Below are positions 58,989-64,000 of a stretch of 64,000 bases of DNA, piece after piece. The position numbers and the translations under genes are program-made. Position 1 is the first letter of the stretch; every line of letters starts with the position of its first letter. Under the pieces are notes generated by a model, which did no database searches, was not told the DNA's origin, and saw nothing but the letters and a program-made list of their open reading frames with translations. Source of the stretch: Oehlia diaphana (taxonomy: Eukaryota > Glomeromycota > Glomeromycetes > Glomerales > Glomeraceae); contig QZLH01000031.1 of assembly GCA_003833135.1 (NCBI GenBank), positions 168,353 to 232,352 on the forward strand. The letters are read 5' to 3'.

Positions 58989-59923
58989 TTCTAGACATGG
59001 ATACTAGCTGAATTTTCACACAATTGAAATAATGGTAGTTACTTTCCAGTAAAATAAAATATTTTTACTTCCTATAGATGAATTTCTGTATTAACACACC
59101 TGGACTATTTTATGCCAAAGGCACTAAAGGTAAGGAATTATCAGGAATTTTGAAGATACGCTCTGGCATTTTTATTGGCTTCTTCTTATCCACTTATTTC
59201 CTGATTAGAATGACCGATAATACCAAGAACATTCTGAATCATGCTTATTAGCTTATATCCTTTTCCAAATATAAAAGCAAATGATATAATGTCTCAAGTG
59301 AACTTTTCCCATATGTTTCTCCCTCAAATCATGTATATTATTATATAATATAATAAGAATGAGGTGGCAATCCACATTAAGGTCTCCCTGTATATCTATT
59401 AATTCCCTATAAGAAATATATATATGGAAAGGATATGTTTTGTATAAATTTTATGTATGTTTCTATAGATTCCATATACAAATTCTGTATATTTAATAAG
59501 CAATTTATTTTTGAACATTTTTAATAAAACTAATGTATACAAAATGTATATGGAAAAAATTAATCATGCGGAATGTATACAGAATTTTTAAACTTAATAT
59601 TTTTAGAAGATAATTTTACGTATCATAAATTTACCCCAGTATCACCAACACTTTTCAATCCCCACGTGATTTTTTTGTGGCACATCAGCCTCATTTGCTT
59701 TTTTGCATAACATTTATCTTAGAAAAATTTTAATTACAAAATTTTTCACTTCTCGCACTTTTGCACTTTCAAAATATTAAAATTAAATTTTCATACTATA
59801 AGTAAAAAAATATCAATTTCTTGCTTTTAAAATTTTATGTTTTTTAATTTAATAAAAAAAATTATTTACTAAAAGTCAAAAAAATGATAAGTTCGTTTGA
59901 TTTTTACTTTAAAATTTACTATG
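58989..59923. other. AT-rich sequence
   Basis: Recurrent TGTATA/ATACA motifs at 59390-59580. No gene supported. Confidence 0.35.
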
Positions 59924-61821
59924 TAGTGTTGCTAAGTTCAAGCCAAACTGAACTGAACCAAACCAAACTGATGGGACTGGTCCAGTTCAACTTCAGGATT
60001 TTGAAACTACAGCTCAGTCTGACTTGAAGATTTTCAAGTTGCAGTTTGGTTTGACTTGAGAAAACCAAGTTGATGGAAAACTGATGGGGCTGATGGGGTC
60101 GTTAAATTAGTTAAATAATTTTATTAAATAATAATCATTCTACTAAAAAAAAAATAGTTTTTTCATTATTAAAAAAATTTTGTTTAAAAACGATTTTCTT
60201 AATTTGTATCATGTGGTTTTACAGCATATGCTAGATTATTTATAGATGATTTACCAATAATCTTTTTTAATGTTAGGTTTTTCTTTTTTTATTGTAAAAA
60301 TGGAAGATGAAACAGGTTTTATTGATATTATTAATGATGATGATAATGAACAGGAGGGAAAAACTGATGAAGAAGTATCACTTAATTCTTCAGAAAAGAA
60401 ATCAACAAATTTACCCCCAGCTCGTGCATCAAGTACTGTTTGGCAGCATTACGAAAGAATTTATGATAATAAAGGTGTTCATATGCATACAAAATATAAT
60501 TATTGTGATCAAAAATATAGTATAAAATATTCTACAACTACGCTTAATGATCATTGGAAAAGAAAACACTTAAAGATTCAACCTGGAGGAGTAGGATCAA
60601 TAGAAGCAGCATTTGATAATACATGATCACAAACAAAATTGCAACCAGAAGATCATTTAAATAGTTTAAACAAACTTATTAATTGGGTAGTCGTAGAATG
60701 TCAACCATTTAAAGTTGTAGAAAGTGTTTCTTTTGAGAATTTATTGCTAGCCTTAACTCTGGATTTCACGTCTTTTCATGACACACCATTCGGAATAAGA
60801 TTGATGAAAAATATATATATTATAGAAATAATGTTATAAAATTATTTCAGGTAAACTTTTTAAATTAATTTTTTAATGTTTATTATTTTTTAATAAATAT
60901 AGTACATATTATTACTTAATAATTATTTAGGAAAATAATTCAAAGATTGCATTTACATCAGATATGTGAACGTCAGATACTGGTGCGCCTTATATGGTTC
61001 TTACTGCATATTGGATAAATAATGAGTGGAATTTAAAACATGCAGTAATTGCCTTCCAAAGGTTTCCTCATCCACATACTGGACTGCAAATTCAAAAAGT
61101 CACCTATAAAATTCTTCAAGACTTTTCTATTGCAACTAAAGCTTTAGTAATTACCATAGATAATGGTGCAAATCAGGTTGTAGCGATGAAATTGCTTACA
61201 ACTACACTTCAAAATGAATTGCAAGTGGATTTTAATGTTATTAGATGTGGTGCTCATTCTATCGCCCTTGTAGTTAATGCTGGTTTAGGAAAAGTTTGAA
61301 ATATTATTAATAAAGTACGGGCTTTTATCATTGAAATACGTAAATCACCTAAAAAAGAGCAAAGAATTATTCATTTTCGCAACAAATTTACGTTTCAAAT
61401 ATAAGAAATTAATTTGGGATGTTAAGATCCGATAGAATAGTACATATTCAATGTTAGAATCCTTTCTTGCTAATAAAGCAGCAATTATTTCAATAACTTT
61501 CATAGATGATACTTTTACAAAGTTAGATTTAGGATGATGAATGGAGGGAACTTCAACTCTTTTGTGATTTTTTAAAACCATTTTTTGAATTTACTGAAGA
61601 AATGTCAGGTTCAGAGTATCCAACCTTTAGAATATTACTTATTCTTTAGACCATTTATTAGAATATATAACAACAATTATAAATAATAATACATTTGAAA
61701 TACCACAATGGATAAAGGAAATTGCTGAAGATATAAAAATAAAATTTAATCCTATACTAACTAATCTTTATAATTCAACAGCCTATTTGGTTTTGGTATT
61801 AGATCCACGATATAAAGTTAG
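59924..61821 (+). pseudogene. Dead hAT-family transposon with BED finger and transposase remnants
   Basis: The left end TAGTGTTGCTAAGTTCAAG has the hAT TAGTG start; the subterminal region (59935-60110) is full of repeated AACTGAAC/TGATGGGGCTG motifs. The transposase starts near ATG 60300 with a BED-type finger (WQHYERIYDNK... NDHWKRKHLK), in which the first Cys of the CxxC appears as Tyr. After a stop come LINWVVVECQPFKVVESVSF (60639-60770) and, after a short gap, the catalytic-region block SKIAFTSDM with TGA in place of the expected Trp codon. Then follow LTAYWINNEWNLKHAVIAFQ, FPHPHTG and IDNGANQVVAMKLL (60994-61299). Frame-scattered pieces (MSGSEYP, IPQWIKEIAED, LVLDPRYKV) run to 61821. The C-terminal dimerisation region and right TIR are missing, cut off by the next repeat. 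Confidence 0.8.
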
Positions 61822-62455
61822 GCTGGTAGTAGGCTTGTACCTCACCCACCTCAGCTTATCAGCCTCGCAGTACCTACCTCACCCCTCTGGAGGTAACCCC
61901 AGCAAGACAGCTAAAAGAGGCTCAAAGAGCCTCGCCAAATATCAATAAGGGGGAGGACCTGAAGGTCTGACCCTCTATATCCACCCCACATCTGTCTCCT
62001 ATCTGTCTCGACATCTGTCTCTATAAAACATACTTTTCATCCCATCAGAAAGAAGAATAAAAGGAAAAAAAGGGGGTAAGACAGATGTGACAGATGTGAC
62101 AGATATTTTAAAAAGTTATACAGAATTTTTTCAAAAAAAACTTTTATTTTTACCTCCATTATCTGTCTTATCTGTCTTGCACCTATTTGTCTCACCATTT
62201 TTAGCCTCTAATCAGTCCAGTAAGTTCAGGAAGTGCAAGACAGATTCCACTCGCCTGAAAAAATTAACTCTTTTGATCTGTCTCACCATTCTTAACCTCC
62301 AATCAGCCCAGTAAGACCAGGAAGTGCAGGGCAGATACCACTTGTCTGAAAAAATCTGAATTGAACATTGAATCCCATAAGGTACCTGAAGTAACAGGTA
62401 TACTACTCAAGTTAATAATTCTGAAAATAAATTAAACACAACCCTGCATAAAGTA
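61822..62455. mobile_element. GC-richer interspersed repeat truncating the hAT element
   Basis: Composition changes abruptly at 61822 (GGCTGGTAGTAGGCTTGTAC, CTCACCCCTCTGGAGGTAAC). It contains GACAGATGT/CTGTCTC-type short repeats (61985-62105) and a 91-bp-period direct repeat at 62188-62356. No coding frame. It may be the leader of the primase/helicase element that follows or an independent insertion. Confidence 0.5.
62188..62356. repeat. Two direct repeats, period 91 bp
   Basis: TGTCTCACCATTTTTAGCCT and TGTCTCACCATTCTTAACCT start the two copies. Both continue with AATCAG(T/C)CCAGTAAG, CAGGAAGTGCA and CTGAAAAAAT. Confidence 0.85.
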
Positions 62456-62459
62456 AAAG

Positions 62460-63245
62460 ATGAGTGAACAACAAGCTGTAAAATTCGCAGAGCAAAAAAT
62501 AACCTTTAGTATCGATGAGCTTAAGCGGTTCATTTATGCAGCAAAGAACATGAATGATCTCATTTAGACTAAACGTTATCTTTGCAGTTACTTTATCTCT
62601 TGCTCTAATCCATATGGGATTTTCATATGGCATCCTGATATCAAGAATCTTGAACACATTCCTGATAATAATATTGGCAAGCTTATCAAGCCAATAACTA
62701 AGGTATTTTACATACAATCCAAACAGGGGTCTTTATACAAAACTGAGTTCTGCATTAACAAATGGTTTATGAATGAATACAGTAGTGTATGTGTAGCAAC
62801 ATGTGATCCTAAAAAATCTTACATCTTTAAAGTAAATGACCAACTCTATCTCAATATCTTTCCTGGATTTCTTATGCCTTACAGTCCCTATTTGATTTTG
62901 AAAATAAGACGCATTTTGCAGTTAAATTTATCTTCTTACATATCCAAGATGTTTGGTGCTCAGGAAACTGGGACTTAACTGAATATATCATCAAGTGGCT
63001 TGCTGGTATGGCTGCTGGGAGAAAAATGTATTTGATCCTCTACCTTAAATCTGGATAGGGTTAGGGTAAAGGTATTATTACAGATTTTATTCGGCGTCAT
63101 GTCTTAGGAACTCAACTAGTATATAAAACCAGTGATCCTCAGACAATTCTTGGAAGTTTTAATGGGCAGTTAATGAGTAAACTCCTTCTTTTACTCGAAG
63201 AAATACCTACAGAAAAGAGTCAGTAGAACTCTTTATATCCATATC
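62460..63245 (+). pseudogene. Dead D5-like primase/superfamily 3 helicase of a virus- or plasmid-like element
   Basis: The coding signal starts at ATG 62460 (MSEQQAVKFAEQK) and is interrupted by TAG near 62566, a frame change near 62880 and further stops. Recognisable blocks are VNDQLYLNIFPGFL, then HIQDVWCSGNWDLTEYIIKW, then a Walker A region at about 63042-63073 in which two TAG codons fall inside the loop, then a Walker B-type run of leucines ending in two glutamates (about 63190-63205). The last TAG (63224) again replaces a sense codon. This order and spacing are those of SF3 helicases of the D5/DUF5906-type primase-helicases of large DNA viruses, virophage-like elements and plasmids. It cannot make a working protein. 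Origin (integrated virus or mobile element) is undecided. Confidence 0.65.
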
Positions 63246-63563
63246 GGCTAACTATCAAAATTGGGCCTAATTTTATATAGTAATTTTGATTAACATTACA
63301 CAGCTACAATTAGTAAAAAAAAATTCTCATGATCAAATTTAGCGAATGCACTCTTAAAAAAAAACAACATATTAAAAAACACGTCTAACCGATGAGCGCA
63401 GTCTAAAACCGATGAGTTTGAGTAGTGGATGACCAGTAGAAGGCAATTGGCATCTCGCAATTTCAAATGTACCAGTTATTAGTTGTAAATAAAATTAGTT
63501 TTTGTAAAACTATTTTTTATTTTTATTAAAATATTTTATATTTTTTCAGATTCAATTACTAAT
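63246..63563. other. AT-rich intergenic sequence
   Basis: ACCGATGAG occurs twice (about 63389 and 63409). A branch-point/acceptor-like TATTTTTTCAG lies just before 63550, so an upstream exon may exist. Confidence 0.35.
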
Positions 63564-63812
63564 ATGTCAACACTTACAACGTCTTTTACTACTTTTGCAT
63601 CAGAATTTATCTGTCCTACTTGTCAAAAAAGATATAAGAAACAAGGTGGACTTTCACGGAATTTGAGTATTGTGAAAAAATATAATATTTCACATAGTGA
63701 TTTGGATAAATTACCAGAAACAAATAATGAAAAATTTAAAAGTATTCTGGTTTATTTAATTCACCGCAAACTTCCACATGGATTTAAAAAGGGAGGTCGT
63801 CAATTACACTAG
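63564..63812 (+). pseudogene. Truncated C2H2-like zinc-finger ORF of a repeated family
   Basis: 82 aa: MSTLTTSFTTFASEF, then ICPTCQKRYKKQGGLSRNL, then VKKYN, LDKLPETNNEKFKSILVYLI, HRKLPHGFKKGGRQLH and stop. CPxC plus GGLSR looks like the N-terminal finger seen in many Rhizophagus repeated proteins (from memory, KSQGGLTRH). The histidine expected after LSR is Asn here. Family members run on past the GGRQ block, so this copy is cut short by the stop at 63810. It is probably a relic of an expanded family. Confidence 0.5.
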
Positions 63813-64000
63813 TTGAAATCAAAACTTTTGGTCATGTGACTTTCAGCTAAGTTTTGGAATAAATTTCGGCCAAAGATCGATCTGTTCTAAATTTCGACTA
63901 AATTTCGGCACATGACTTTCCGAATGTCATTTCTGAAGTTCTTTACCGAAACTCATCATTTTCCGATGTTCTTTACCAAAACTGATTGTTTTATGTAAAT
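63813..64000. repeat. Short internal repeats at the window end
   Basis: AAATTTCGGC occurs twice, and GTTCTTTACCGAAACTCATC is followed by GTTCTTTACCAAAACTGATT. Possibly the edge of another MITE that continues outside the window. Confidence 0.45.

Noticed and set aside
63054..63068. Telomere-like TAGGGTTAGGG
   Set aside because: Only two units, and they fall on the glycine codons of the degraded Walker A loop; a coding origin explains them.

Overview
Eukaryotic, intron-rich and very AT-rich DNA with long gene-poor stretches. The best fit is an arbuscular mycorrhizal fungus (Glomeromycotina), most likely Rhizophagus irregularis or a close relative. This is an inference. It rests on a BTB-BACK-TLDc gene (a family greatly expanded there), on recurrent lineage-specific repeated families recognised from memory (the MSDIEDTP and MTSELELLRQ families), on many short introns of about 60-120 nt, and on dense degraded DNA transposons. 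There are two N gaps (8763-9116 and 22151-22749). No rRNA, tRNA or CRISPR was found.

Layout. 311-6450 (+): a complete 19-exon ABCC/MRP-type ABC transporter (1492 aa when spliced). 7015-8528 (-): a two-exon BTB-BACK-TLDc gene, convergent with it. 8529-9290: homopolymers and an N gap flanked by a 107/108-bp direct repeat, probably an assembly redundancy. 9.3-21.9 kb: a transposon and pseudogene graveyard. It holds a DDE-transposase remnant, a broken MIF copy, several MITE-like elements, an old ORF split by a 1-kb TIR element with 10-bp target duplications, two degraded copies of a repeated family and a coiled-coil remnant. 21.9-24.0 kb: a second copy of the MIF block, intact, interrupted upstream by a TIR element that contains the second N gap. 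24413-27931 (+): a complete 14-exon protein O-mannosyltransferase (834 aa). 27.9-34.0 kb: a gene-poor stretch with an 8-bp-TSD hAT MITE and a minisatellite.

34049-34558 and 47155-47742 (+): two intronless paralogues with an AT-hook, a DVTGRTH motif, CxxCEQxDEY and a short coiled coil. They sit in very long AT-rich deserts and are the best candidates here for an undescribed nuclear protein family. 41.3-43.0 kb is a cluster of four MITE-like elements. At 45.2-45.9 kb (-) coding-like exons suggest a hidden spliced gene. 55809-56513 (-) is an intronless Q/S-rich orphan. 57.3-58.0 kb is a TIR element enclosing a Cys-rich ORF. 59.9-61.8 kb is a dead hAT transposon with a BED finger, followed by a GC-richer repeat, a dead D5-like primase/helicase (62.5-63.2 kb) and a truncated zinc-finger-like ORF.

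The clearly functional genes look independent: membrane transport, ER O-mannosylation, a BTB adaptor, a MIF tautomerase and two putative chromatin-binding proteins. No operon-like logic is expected. Splice sites were placed by hand from GT/AG, phase and family conservation. The summed exon lengths of the ABC, PMT, BTB and MIF models are all exact multiples of three.
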